From Dyadobacter jiangsuensis (GTDB taxonomy: Bacteria > Bacteroidota > Bacteroidia > Cytophagales > Spirosomataceae), in NCBI RefSeq assembly GCF_003014695.1, contig NZ_PYAS01000015.1, positions 1 to 64,000 of the forward strand: a stretch of DNA of 64,000 bases, given 5' to 3'. Positions 18,001-25,433 of the stretch are shown here, piece by piece (within the stretch, counting starts at the first letter, position 1; each line of letters starts with the position of its first letter). Below the pieces are notes generated by a model that made no database searches, had not been told where the DNA came from, and saw only the letters and a list, made by a program, of their open reading frames with translations. The translations under genes and the position numbers were made by a program.

Positions 18001-18381
18001 CATTTTCAAATCCGGGTCCTGCGAAATGAGCCGGTTGTAAACTTCGCTGGCGGCCAGGTCGCCGGGAACAATGGCGTATCGCGTAGCCCTGTGCCCGTCT
18101 TTCGCGTTTTTCAGCGCTTTGTAAGCACCTTCCTCTGTATCCAGCCGCAAGCCGCCCTTTTGCTTCTTGGCGTCAGGCCCATGGCAGGCGAAACATTTGT
18201 CCGAGAGAATCGGTTTGACATCATAATTAAAATCCAGCTCCGCGGGTACTTCCTTCAATGCGAGTTTCACTTCTTCGGGCTTTTCCACACCGCAGCGCGC
18301 CAGGACGAGCATGCCTGCACAGGCCGCAGCCGCCCACTTTCCCCACTTCAAAAAAGCAAACTTCTTCGCTCGTAACTTCAT
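15085..18381 (-). CDS. PSD1/planctomycete cytochrome C domain protein (DUF1549, LamG-like, DUF1553)
   Basis: Large lipoprotein (1098 residues) anchored through Cys30 (VLARC). A c-type heme site is at Cys63-His67 (CFACH) in the PSCyt1 domain, followed by the DUF1549 region containing CARCHDHKYDP, a concanavalin/LamG-like insert (about 480-670, with SVELWVNPNTIYPDAGIFYH), and the C-terminal DUF1553 domain (RGARFRFTAEMIRDNSLA and RGECVVKRRATATPLQAL). Such proteins always travel with a DUF1501 partner, as here. They are thought to act in extracytoplasmic carbohydrate or sulfated-polymer metabolism, without biochemical proof. First gene of the cytochrome, DUF1501, GH32 run. Confidence 0.93.
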   Translation of the reverse strand: MKLRAKKFAFLKWGKWAAAACAGMLVLARCGVEKPEEVKLALKEVPAELDFNYDVKPILSDKCFACHGPDAKKQKGGLRLDTEEGAYKALKNAKDGHRATRYAIVPGDLAASEVYNRLISQDPDLKMPPPASNLALSVKEIAILTRWIEQGAKYKPHWSFIKPEKPTVPKPKQAGWARTPIDHFILARLEKEKLSPSPEASREDLIRRASFDLTGLPPTLAQIDAFVADQSPDAYAKLIDRLLQSPAYGERMASEWMDVSRYADSDGYLDDKHRDFSPWRDWVISAFNRNIPYNRFVTMQLAGDLLPDKTKETILATAFNRLHKKSSEAGIVFEEYRVEYNADRVQTLGQGIMGLSVQCARCHDHKYDPISQEAYYKMFGLFNSTNETGSPVYGPDQTPGPALLLTSKENEEMLRFFDRKITGLTNRLALVKDNSEEDLRKWQNTGVLSEKLLDQTLREGMVAYYPFEKAVKTGDGKTVMPNALNAKQLAQCSEIILKPGVKGNAYFVSDYNSIKLGNNIGWHERTEPFSVELWVNPNTIYPDAGIFYHCEDLRLGYKGYSLRLANNRLQFIIAHSYPQNAIQVSTLAPVPMKQWTKVTVTYDGSSKASGARIYVNGEAAKTTVDFDNLYKGILYEKDIHTYGFQGFMVGQRNLLIPFKDGGIDELKIYNKSLTALEVLYNHNPKKAAEMLKIQISADQKAMVKEFYNAHFNAKAQMLRDSLKVRMDEQNALINSVPELMVMGDLPQPRPTYLLTRGAYNAPGKRVTPGALDAVMPFEGKFPQNRLGLARWLFDKNNPLTARVFVNRVWQMHFGNGIVRSSADFGNQGNLPSHPELLDWLAVDFMESGWNIKRLHKLIMLSATYRQTSKATPQLLEKDPDNTLLARGARFRFTAEMIRDNSLAISGLLVNRIGGKSVYPYQPAGLWDELSDKVWRYKYQQEPGEGLYRRSLYTIWKRTSPPPSMLIFDAPERGECVVKRRATATPLQALVLLNDPQYVEAARALAEKVLHTCKTGGQDATALAFRLITGRKPDNTEQRILRAFYTDELKRFRAKPAQALEYLRTGERKWDATLQPEEIAALATVSSSIMNTDEGHTRK

Positions 18382-18509
18382 GGATTTCCTGTCTTTACGC
18401 TCCTTTCAGAAGTTAAAAGCCCGAATACCCTAATTCTTAGTCATATATTGTGATTAAAGTTTTTAATTTAATTTTTCCTATATCACCACAAGGCTACAAT
18501 CTTCGTTTT

Positions 18510-19514
18510 TTATCTCTTTTGAAGCACCCACACATCGCCTTTCCAAACCGGATCTGCACCGGTGTGCTTGCCGCTGAATATCCACAGCTGATCGCGGAAT
18601 ACGACGCTGTTACCACCGCTGCGGACGCTCCAAGGAGCATGTTCGGCGTGGCGGAACCACTCGGCGCCGTTCGAAGAAAACCATACGTCGTTTAATGCTC
18701 CTTTGTGATGATCGGGATCGAGGTCGCGGCCGCCGAATACCCAGAGCCTGCCATCGAATACGTGCACACCCATGTCGTAACGCTTTTTCCAGCCGGCTTC
18801 CGTGGTAAGTTGCGTCCAGTTTTTACCGTCCGCCGAACGCCAGACGTCGGCCATTCCCTGTGCGCCTACCATATACAATGTGTCGCGCAACACTACCACC
18901 TGCGGCGAATCCCGTGGTGACCACGGTGCCTGGCCCGTTTCCTGCGTCCATTTCAGGCCGTCGGGCGACGACCATATATCATTTTTCATTTCGAGGGATT
19001 CGAAATCCCGCGATACCTTCGAAGTCCCGCCGAAAAGCCACAGTTTGTTTTTGAAAATCACCAGGGCGTGGCCTTTTCGCGGCCCCCATTTGCCGTTGGC
19101 GACTTTCTGCCACTCCGAACCATTGACGGAGTTCCATATTTCATCTGTAAGTTCCCGTTCCTTGTAGCGCATGCCGCCGGTCTGCCAGAGCTTGCCGGCG
19201 AAGTAAATGCCCGTCAACCAGATGCGCTCGCCCCAGTCGTTCTTTCCGTGGCGCGTCCAGGTAATGCCGTCTGCCGACGACCACGAGGCTTTTTGGCCTA
19301 CCATCCAGAGGTTTCCATTCAATGCAACGTGCGGTACGAGTCCCATCGGGAATGTGCCGGATTTCCATTCGTACTGGTGCGAGCCATTTCCGGCCGGGAG
19401 GATTTCTTTCCACGTGTACACAGGCTTGAATGGCGCCAGCCCGCGATCACGGGTAAAGCAAGCCAATATCGACACCAGAATGGTGATAATGAGCAAGTTT
19501 CTGAGCGTTTTCAT
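18510..19514 (-). CDS. Kelch/galactose-oxidase-like propeller lipoprotein
   Basis: Exported lipoprotein of 334 residues. The ATG at 19514 gives a short signal with lipobox (ILVSILAC); upstream in-frame codons add a non-signal extension and are rejected. The body consists of repeated blades with the pattern W..S.DG..W (WSSADGITWTRHG, WNSVNGSEWQKV, WSSPDGLKWTQE, WRSADGKNWTQL, WFSSNGAEWFRH) and Kelch-like LWLFGG or LWVFGG turns, giving a beta-propeller of five to six blades. No catalytic residues of galactose oxidase can be assigned, so it is probably a binding or scaffolding protein. It lies 128 bases upstream of the cytochrome gene in the same direction. Confidence 0.8.
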   Translation of the reverse strand: MKTLRNLLIITILVSILACFTRDRGLAPFKPVYTWKEILPAGNGSHQYEWKSGTFPMGLVPHVALNGNLWMVGQKASWSSADGITWTRHGKNDWGERIWLTGIYFAGKLWQTGGMRYKERELTDEIWNSVNGSEWQKVANGKWGPRKGHALVIFKNKLWLFGGTSKVSRDFESLEMKNDIWSSPDGLKWTQETGQAPWSPRDSPQVVVLRDTLYMVGAQGMADVWRSADGKNWTQLTTEAGWKKRYDMGVHVFDGRLWVFGGRDLDPDHHKGALNDVWFSSNGAEWFRHAEHAPWSVRSGGNSVVFRDQLWIFSGKHTGADPVWKGDVWVLQKR

Positions 19515-19641
19515 AACAGAGCATTTGATATTACCCAAAGGAAACCAAATACCTGCACCCGGAAAAAATAATGTAGACGAACCGTTGAAAACGTAGACCA
19601 ACGCGCCGCTGGTAGCCAACCGGCGCGTTGCAAGCTACCGG

Positions 19642-20232
19642 TTACTTTTCCAGGATTCCCTTTTCTACACTTTCATTGATCACGCCTTCGGCATAGGCCC
19701 ACAGCGCCTCGGATCCTTCTTTGATTACCTTCTTCTTCTCGTACACTTTCTCGTATTTCACCCCGAACTCGCGCCAGGTACCGCCGTTGTTGGAACTGTT
19801 TTGCAGGAGTGGTTCCAGGCGGTCCATAGACCTCGCAAATTTGGCCTCGCTCGTTTCGCCCGCTTCGAACTCTTCCCAAATGGCGATCAGCTCGCTCGCC
19901 TGCTCGGCGGGAAGCATCCCGAAAATCCGGTTGGCCGCTAAGCGCTCGTTGTCCGTGTTGGTGTGGCTTTTTTGGGTATCGTAAATAAACGTATCACCTG
20001 CATCGATCTCCACGATGTCGTGGATGAGCACCATTTTCACGACTTTCAGAACATCCACCGGCACATTGGAATGCCCGGCGAGCACGACGGCCATTACCGC
20101 GAGGTGCCAGCTGTGTTCGGCGTCGTTTTCGTTCCTGTCGCTGTTTAAAAGCTTGGTTTTCCTTTGAATGTATTTGAGTTTGTCAATTTCCTTAATAAAC
20201 TCAACCTGTTTCAGTACATTACCTAAACCCAT
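19642..20232 (-). CDS. HD domain phosphohydrolase (YfbR/HDDC2-type)
   Basis: Cytoplasmic metal-dependent phosphohydrolase of 196 residues, probably a 5'-deoxynucleotidase of the YfbR/HDDC2 type. Motifs: NDAEHSWHLAVMAVVLA (His40), MVLIHDIVEIDAGD (His71-Asp72, Asp77) and MDRLEPLLQN near the C-terminus, which is the usual last element of this subfamily. The ATG at 20232 is preferred over an upstream TTG because it matches the family's compact N-terminus (LKQVEFIKEIDKLKYIQRKT). Transcribed leftward alone; the next gene upstream is divergent. Confidence 0.88.
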   Translation of the reverse strand: MGLGNVLKQVEFIKEIDKLKYIQRKTKLLNSDRNENDAEHSWHLAVMAVVLAGHSNVPVDVLKVVKMVLIHDIVEIDAGDTFIYDTQKSHTNTDNERLAANRIFGMLPAEQASELIAIWEEFEAGETSEAKFARSMDRLEPLLQNSSNNGGTWREFGVKYEKVYEKKKVIKEGSEALWAYAEGVINESVEKGILEK

Positions 20233-20380
20233 TACCTCTTTCTTGATAGTTTCGGAGGGCAAAATTACGAGGCAATTCGGTAAAACGGAAACCGGGCATC
20301 ATGCATATGCGTACCATTGTCAGTTGTAACGCAAGTTTACTATTTTAGGTCCAAATAGTTGTACCCTCAAACAGCGGCGT

Positions 20381-22036
20381 ATGTTTGATAGCGGATTTCA
20401 TCGAACTTCCAGCGCATTGTCAGGTGCCCGGTTGCTGTACGGCTGCCTTTGGTTGCTTTTGCTCTTCCTGTATGCTCCATGCCATGCGCAGGAATGGCAG
20501 ATCGCGGGCACCGTTTATGACGAAAACAGCCAGCGGTTGCCGTCGGTCGCTGTTTATATTAACAACACTTCCATTGGCACCACCACCGACAAAGCAGGCA
20601 ATTTCCACCTCACTGTGCCTGCGCGACATCGAAAAGCAGAGCTCGTCGCCTCTTTTGTAGGTTACAAACCAGAAGTAAAGCAGTTACAGGCCACGCCAGG
20701 CCGCACCGCCAATGTGGTATTCAAGCTCGATCTGAACAACGTGATCAAGGAAGTGGTCATTACCGGAAAGCGCGACAGGCACTGGAACCGGAAATGGAAG
20801 ATTTTCCTGAACGGACTGCTCGGCGACGCACCGTTCGCCAGGCAATGCAAAATCGTGAATCCCGAATCCATCACGCTGGGGCTCGACGAAGCCAGCGGAC
20901 GTGTGACAGCGGCAAGCAGCGAGCCGGTCGTGATCGAGAATTCGGCGCTGGGCTACCGGATCCGCTTCCATATGAGCAAGTTTGAATCCAATGGAAAGAA
21001 AACTTTCCTTTCAGGGTATAAATTCTTTGAATCCTGGCTTGCCGAAGATCCTGACAAACAGAAAAAGCAACTTCGCAACAGGGAGATCGCATTTAAGGAC
21101 TCATTCCGCAATTTCCTCGTTTTACTTTCCAGGAAGGACCTCGAAGCAGGCGGCATTGAAATGTTTGTAATGAAAACCACCCGGGAGTTTTACCTCACCA
21201 AAATCCCGCTGGAACGTGAGGTAACCAGCGGCAATTTTATGCCCGTTACCGCCGATTCCATCTGTTTTTTTGACCCAAACAAAGGGCATTATGTGCTGCA
21301 TTCGAAGTATCCGGTGCTCGTCTTTCAGCGGAGACTTTTCAACAGCGCATCGGTGTTTTCGGATTATCCGTTCAAGTATTCGCAGATTGTCCTGCCCAAT
21401 TTTGCCTGCACATTTACAGAAAACGGCTGGCTGGTATCCCCGAACGGAATCACCATTCACGATACCTGGGCGCGGGAAGGTTTCGCCGACATGCTTCCGA
21501 TCGACTATCCCTTGCCCAAAGACCAAAGCGAACCGCGGCAAATGTCCGTGGCGCTGCTTCAAAATGCGGGGCAGGCAAAAGAACCCCCAAATACCGACTT
21601 GAAACTACCGGCCATCGAGGCCCAGCAGACGCTTCTGGATAAGGAAGGGCTTATACAACCGGTAGACAAAGCAGGCGATGGCCTGATCAAGCCGGATTAT
21701 GTGCTGCCGGTAAGCGAAAGCGACAATTCCGGCACTGTTTTTGACTTACTGAAAAGAATTCCCGGCCTCCGCGTTACCTTCGATGCGGCATCCAATACAT
21801 ACAAAGTACATTTTATAGAGAACAACACGAATCTCAACGCGAGTACCAGCTTTGACAATACCGTCGCGCTCCTGCTCGACAGGGTCTTTTACAGCGGTGC
21901 CGACAGCGTGATCCCTATTCTCAACTCCCTCACGGTCCGTGATATTAAATCGGTCTCCGCGGTCCGGTATGGGAGCGCCGCTGCATTCGGAGCGCGGGGC
22001 GGTAATGGGGTGTTAGTGATCAACACCCATCCATAA
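20381..22036 (+). CDS. carboxypeptidase-regulatory/TonB-plug protein without barrel
   Basis: Envelope protein of 551 residues. After a signal peptide ending CHAQ, a carboxypeptidase-regulatory-like domain (IAGTVYDENSQRLPSVAVYI, about 45-125) leads to an uncharacterised middle part (about 130-440). The last 110 residues resemble a TonB plug: GTVFDLLKRIPGLRVTFD and then IKSVSAVRYGSAAAFGARGGNGVLVINTHP. The protein stops there, so the transporter barrel is absent. In related proteins this may signal a regulatory or scaffold role rather than transport (inference). It converges on the glycosyltransferase gene with only 4 bases between stops. Confidence 0.75.
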   Translation: MFDSGFHRTSSALSGARLLYGCLWLLLLFLYAPCHAQEWQIAGTVYDENSQRLPSVAVYINNTSIGTTTDKAGNFHLTVPARHRKAELVASFVGYKPEVKQLQATPGRTANVVFKLDLNNVIKEVVITGKRDRHWNRKWKIFLNGLLGDAPFARQCKIVNPESITLGLDEASGRVTAASSEPVVIENSALGYRIRFHMSKFESNGKKTFLSGYKFFESWLAEDPDKQKKQLRNREIAFKDSFRNFLVLLSRKDLEAGGIEMFVMKTTREFYLTKIPLEREVTSGNFMPVTADSICFFDPNKGHYVLHSKYPVLVFQRRLFNSASVFSDYPFKYSQIVLPNFACTFTENGWLVSPNGITIHDTWAREGFADMLPIDYPLPKDQSEPRQMSVALLQNAGQAKEPPNTDLKLPAIEAQQTLLDKEGLIQPVDKAGDGLIKPDYVLPVSESDNSGTVFDLLKRIPGLRVTFDAASNTYKVHFIENNTNLNASTSFDNTVALLLDRVFYSGADSVIPILNSLTVRDIKSVSAVRYGSAAAFGARGGNGVLVINTHP

Positions 22037-22040
22037 TTCA

Positions 22041-23051
22041 TTAACCCATCAATTTCACCTTCAACTTGATCAGTGTGTTTCTGATCTGATGCTTGGTTCT
22101 GATGGCTTGCCGCTCCAATTTTAAAGCAAAAGGAATATCCTTTGGAATCAGGCTGTGGGACAGCAAATAGGCCTTCGCTCCTTCCTCCGAGTTTTTATAC
22201 AAATCAAATTCGGTATCCGCGCGGTGCCCGCTTCCGTTGTTCGAGAACGGGGCGTGCTGCATGTGCGGCTCGAAGGGGAAATTGATAAACTTATAACCCC
22301 GGTTGAACAGCGAATGGAACCAGATTGCACCCCAGTCGGTGCCGTGCCAGCTTCCGCCAAAAGGCAGGATATCGCCGGTTGGGACTACGTTTTTGCGATA
22401 AACCGGCACATTCACCAGGCAGGCATATTCGTTCAGGCGGCACTCAGGCAGGGGATGAATGATTTCCCGGTCGATCAGTTTATAGTGGATCTGCGCGCGC
22501 GGCGGATTGTAGGTATCCACCAATTCTTTCAATTCCTCTTTGGTAGGCACAAAGTTTTCGAACCGGCTGCCGTCACAAAGTTTGGCAGAAAATGCGGGGC
22601 AATTCCAACATTGCCCTATCAGTCCTATTCCCGCGACGGCTCCCGGGGCAGCCCCTGCGCCGCCTTCCTTTTTTACCCTTTCGAGCATTTTGCCCAGCAA
22701 ATCATCTTCATAAAGACAATCATTGTGCGAGAGGAACAAGAACTCTTTATCCGACTTTTCGAGCGCATACTGGTATTTCAGGCCGTAGCGCTTTTCAGGA
22801 TCGGAAAGCCACGATTCCTCGGGGTTACCGGAATAATAAAAGTATTGCGGATATACGTATTCGATGGGCAGGTCTCTGAGGAAATATTTCAATAAGGGAA
22901 CAGCATCGTACTGGTAATACGGCTGTATTTTCTCAATGACCAGGTAAATCTTATGAATGTGTTTGGAAGAATGTTTCCAAAGTGTCAGCAAGGTTACGGC
23001 AGTGTGGTACGGCTTTCCGTAGTAATTAATACAAACGTCAATTTGGTTCAT
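22041..23051 (-). CDS. glycosyltransferase-like protein (GT-A type)
   Basis: Cytoplasmic protein of 336 residues without membrane segments. The N-terminus (IDVCINYYGKPYHTAVTLLTLWKHS) and the later LFLSHNDCLYEDDLLGKML, where HND and the acidic pair sit where GT-A enzymes bind metal and sugar nucleotide, suggest a family-2-like transferase. A Cys-containing stretch (IGQCWNCPAF) follows. The acceptor is unknown; no polysaccharide cluster surrounds it. Single gene with its promoter in the 317-base gap upstream. Confidence 0.7.
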   Translation of the reverse strand: MNQIDVCINYYGKPYHTAVTLLTLWKHSSKHIHKIYLVIEKIQPYYQYDAVPLLKYFLRDLPIEYVYPQYFYYSGNPEESWLSDPEKRYGLKYQYALEKSDKEFLFLSHNDCLYEDDLLGKMLERVKKEGGAGAAPGAVAGIGLIGQCWNCPAFSAKLCDGSRFENFVPTKEELKELVDTYNPPRAQIHYKLIDREIIHPLPECRLNEYACLVNVPVYRKNVVPTGDILPFGGSWHGTDWGAIWFHSLFNRGYKFINFPFEPHMQHAPFSNNGSGHRADTEFDLYKNSEEGAKAYLLSHSLIPKDIPFALKLERQAIRTKHQIRNTLIKLKVKLMG

Positions 23052-23368
23052 GCATGCAATTTTTATTACCCGCCGAAAACGATAAGGTGCTATGGCTCAC
23101 CGGGGCCACAAAGAAACAACTTTGAGCTGAATTTACGCGTATGGCCGCCTGGCGACTTGGCGGAAAGGTGCTCTCTACTCCACTCGTGCAAAAATTCAAA
23201 TCACTGACAACAAATCAGTTAACCGCTTAATTGATAAATATTCCGGTTTTGAAAAAACCAACCCTACTACAACCTCCATTCTACTCGCCCGCTTAATAGA
23301 AAGTAGAAGTAGATTGACACGCCGATTACTTTTTGCATTGGAATTAACCTCAAACCTCTCAGTTACTT
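23052..23368. other. intergenic region between divergent genes, no gene seen
   Basis: Must hold the promoters of the leftward glycosyltransferase gene and the rightward RhiA-like gene. I see a 9-base direct repeat (CCGCTTAAT at 23223-23231 and 23289-23297) and a small GGTTTT/AAAACC hairpin near 23262, but no convincing promoter pair and no ORF. Confidence 0.4.
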
Positions 23369-23980
23369 ATGCCAACCTTCACAATCAATTTTGTTAACAA
23401 TTCCGACTCATCAGGAAGCTTTTGTGTTTTCCAGCAAAATCATAACAGCCCCAATCCGGATGTGTTTCCGCTGGCATGGCGCGTGGAACAAGCCGGTCCG
23501 CATTCGCAGTTAGCGATATCCTGGAATATGGAGCTCTATTTCTTCTGGGGCAAGACCGGCGCTTTAAGACCCGGCGTTGTTTTTAATGCAGGAGAAAATT
23601 CCCCTACCAGCCTGACGGAGAACAATGATATAACACTCACCAAGGAAGACGGGAACTACAAATTCGTCAACAAGAAAAATGCATATCCGCAGGGTTCGCT
23701 CAACATCATGTCGGACAATACCACCGCCATTAATCAGGCCAGCGTGGGGATCGGCATGTCGGGCGCGGTGGCCTTCGCGGTGCAGGCACAGCCTAATATG
23801 TATTTCCGGTTTTCGCCCCGTTTCGACTACTGGATCACGTTCGCGGACGTAAAGCAGGGTCAGGTGCTGAATCCGTCCGACATCAACGCCGTGAAAATTG
23901 AATTTCCTTACGGTATCTTCTCGATGAATGCTACGCTCAATCCCGACCATACCTGGACGATCACGCAGGGGTTGGACTAA
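23369..23980 (+). CDS. RhiA-like protein
   Basis: Protein of 203 residues resembling rhizosphere-induced protein RhiA, a quorum-regulated protein of Rhizobium with unknown biochemical function. It opens directly with TFTINFVNNSDSSGSFCVFQQ and has no signal peptide. The sequence is rich in Asn, Phe and Gly and predicted mostly beta-strand, with segments PLAWRVEQAGPHSQLAISW and WTITQGLD at the end. Assignment is from overall pattern, so moderate. It stands alone, followed by a strong bidirectional terminator shared with the convergent beta-helix lipoprotein gene. Confidence 0.55.
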   Translation: MPTFTINFVNNSDSSGSFCVFQQNHNSPNPDVFPLAWRVEQAGPHSQLAISWNMELYFFWGKTGALRPGVVFNAGENSPTSLTENNDITLTKEDGNYKFVNKKNAYPQGSLNIMSDNTTAINQASVGIGMSGAVAFAVQAQPNMYFRFSPRFDYWITFADVKQGQVLNPSDINAVKIEFPYGIFSMNATLNPDHTWTITQGLD

Positions 23981-23999
23981 ATCTCCGGAATTGCACAAC

Positions 24000-24034
24000 A
24001 AAAAAGGCCGGGAGCAACGCCCCCGGCTTTTTTG
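24000..24034. terminator. bidirectional intrinsic terminator
   Basis: GC-rich stem (GCCGGG with CCCGGC, one bulge) flanked by A-run on the left and T-run on the right, loop AGCAACGC-like. Lies between the convergent RhiA-like and beta-helix lipoprotein genes and can serve both. Confidence 0.85.
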
Positions 24035-24061
24035 AAATTCTGACACCAATTATATAAGATC

Positions 24062-25393
24062 TTAGTACTCTGTATTTTGAGGATCGAAGTTCGTCCAGCC
24101 GGTTGTCCAGTCTGTGGTACCGAAAGCTCCGATGTAAGCGTTGGCTTCAAACCCTGCCGGCAATGTAACACCGCCTGTGAGCAAAGGCGAGCCTGCCTGA
24201 GGAAGCACTTTCAAACCTGCGCCAAGCGTATTGTATGCCGCATCCAGTTTCAAAGTAGCGATGTCGGCACCGAAAGTGTTTTTGCGTGCTGCATCTTTCA
24301 GCAATGTTGTGTCACCCGACACGATCGCTTTTGTCATTCCTGTCAGAACCAATCCGCGGTAATCCGAACGACCGGCTTTGAAGTTAGCTTGTGTAGAGTC
24401 GCCTTCCAGTTCCAGACCACCCTTAGGATAAGCACCTGAAACTACCGAGTTGTAAATGCTGACAGCCGAGTTTCTACGGATACGGAATGCCGAGCGGTAT
24501 TTTGCATTCGGGGTTCCTGGTCCGATGAAGATACTTACGTTGCTGAACTTAGCGCTTGTTTTTGGAGATGCACCTGATCCGGAAGCATCGTTATCTGATT
24601 CGAAACCATTGGAATCCGAGCATGAACATTGGTCAGCCACAGCCGGGTCTCTCAAAGCCATTGCGTACTGTACGTTTCCGCTGAAACCCCAGTCTGTATC
24701 GAAATCGTCATCCAGTGTACGGTAAGAGATCAGGTGTTTTGCATTTACATTTCCACCAAACCACTCGTAAGCATCGTCACCGCTGTATGAAACCTGTACG
24801 TAGTCGATAGTAGTTCCTGAACCAACGCCACCGAAAGTAAGACCGTTGATCTCCTTATCCGTTTCGAAAGCGATACCAGCGAACTCGATACGAACATATT
24901 TCAAAGTACCCGAGTTGTCGGCCGCGTCCGTTCCACCGAAAGTAGATACGTTTTCACCTTCGATAGTGGCCGGAGTTTTGTTCACCGGTGCTTTTCCGAG
25001 GAGGATGATACCACCCCAGTCGCCATAGTTACGAGCGCCTTTTGCAGCAGAAGAAGTAAATACGATAGGCTTGGTAGCGCTACCTTCTGCCATGATTTTC
25101 GCACCTGGCTTAACGATCAGCGTACCTTTCGTCAATTTATCGCCTTTGATGATCGTTCCCGGCTCGATCGTCAGCACGGCGCCGTTGTCAACGTATACGA
25201 AACCTTCGAGAATATATTTGTTTGCAGCTTTCCAGGTTGTCGAAGCCGAAATCGTTCCTTTTACGGTAATTGTTTCGCCCACTGGAGCCGTTGGGCCCGG
25301 ATCTTCACCATCATCATCAGTTTTACACGACACAACTACGAACGATGCGGATAATACCGACATTGCCAATAACCAAGTTGCTAACTTTTTCAT
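24062..25393 (-). CDS. beta-helix surface lipoprotein, partner of TonB receptor
   Basis: Lipoprotein of 443 residues (lipobox FVVVSC) with an acidic linker (KTDDDGEDPGP) and then a right-handed beta-helix-like body full of short Gly/Asn-rich strands: VYVDNGAVLTIEPGTIIKGD, LIVKPGAKIMAEGSATKP, YGDWGGIILLGKAP, and later GGLELEGDST. It begins 40 bases after the upstream TonB receptor and is surely co-transcribed. Such pairs are frequent in Bacteroidota, the lipoprotein probably acting as surface ligand-binding partner, but the ligand is unknown. Three cysteines sit in a short CSCSD segment near 252. Acidic surface and clean codon choice suggest high expression. Confidence 0.8.
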   Translation of the reverse strand: MKKLATWLLAMSVLSASFVVVSCKTDDDGEDPGPTAPVGETITVKGTISASTTWKAANKYILEGFVYVDNGAVLTIEPGTIIKGDKLTKGTLIVKPGAKIMAEGSATKPIVFTSSAAKGARNYGDWGGIILLGKAPVNKTPATIEGENVSTFGGTDAADNSGTLKYVRIEFAGIAFETDKEINGLTFGGVGSGTTIDYVQVSYSGDDAYEWFGGNVNAKHLISYRTLDDDFDTDWGFSGNVQYAMALRDPAVADQCSCSDSNGFESDNDASGSGASPKTSAKFSNVSIFIGPGTPNAKYRSAFRIRRNSAVSIYNSVVSGAYPKGGLELEGDSTQANFKAGRSDYRGLVLTGMTKAIVSGDTTLLKDAARKNTFGADIATLKLDAAYNTLGAGLKVLPQAGSPLLTGGVTLPAGFEANAYIGAFGTTDWTTGWTNFDPQNTEY

Positions 25394-25433
25394 TTAACAG
25401 GATGTTTAATTGATTTGTTTTTAATTTTTATGA

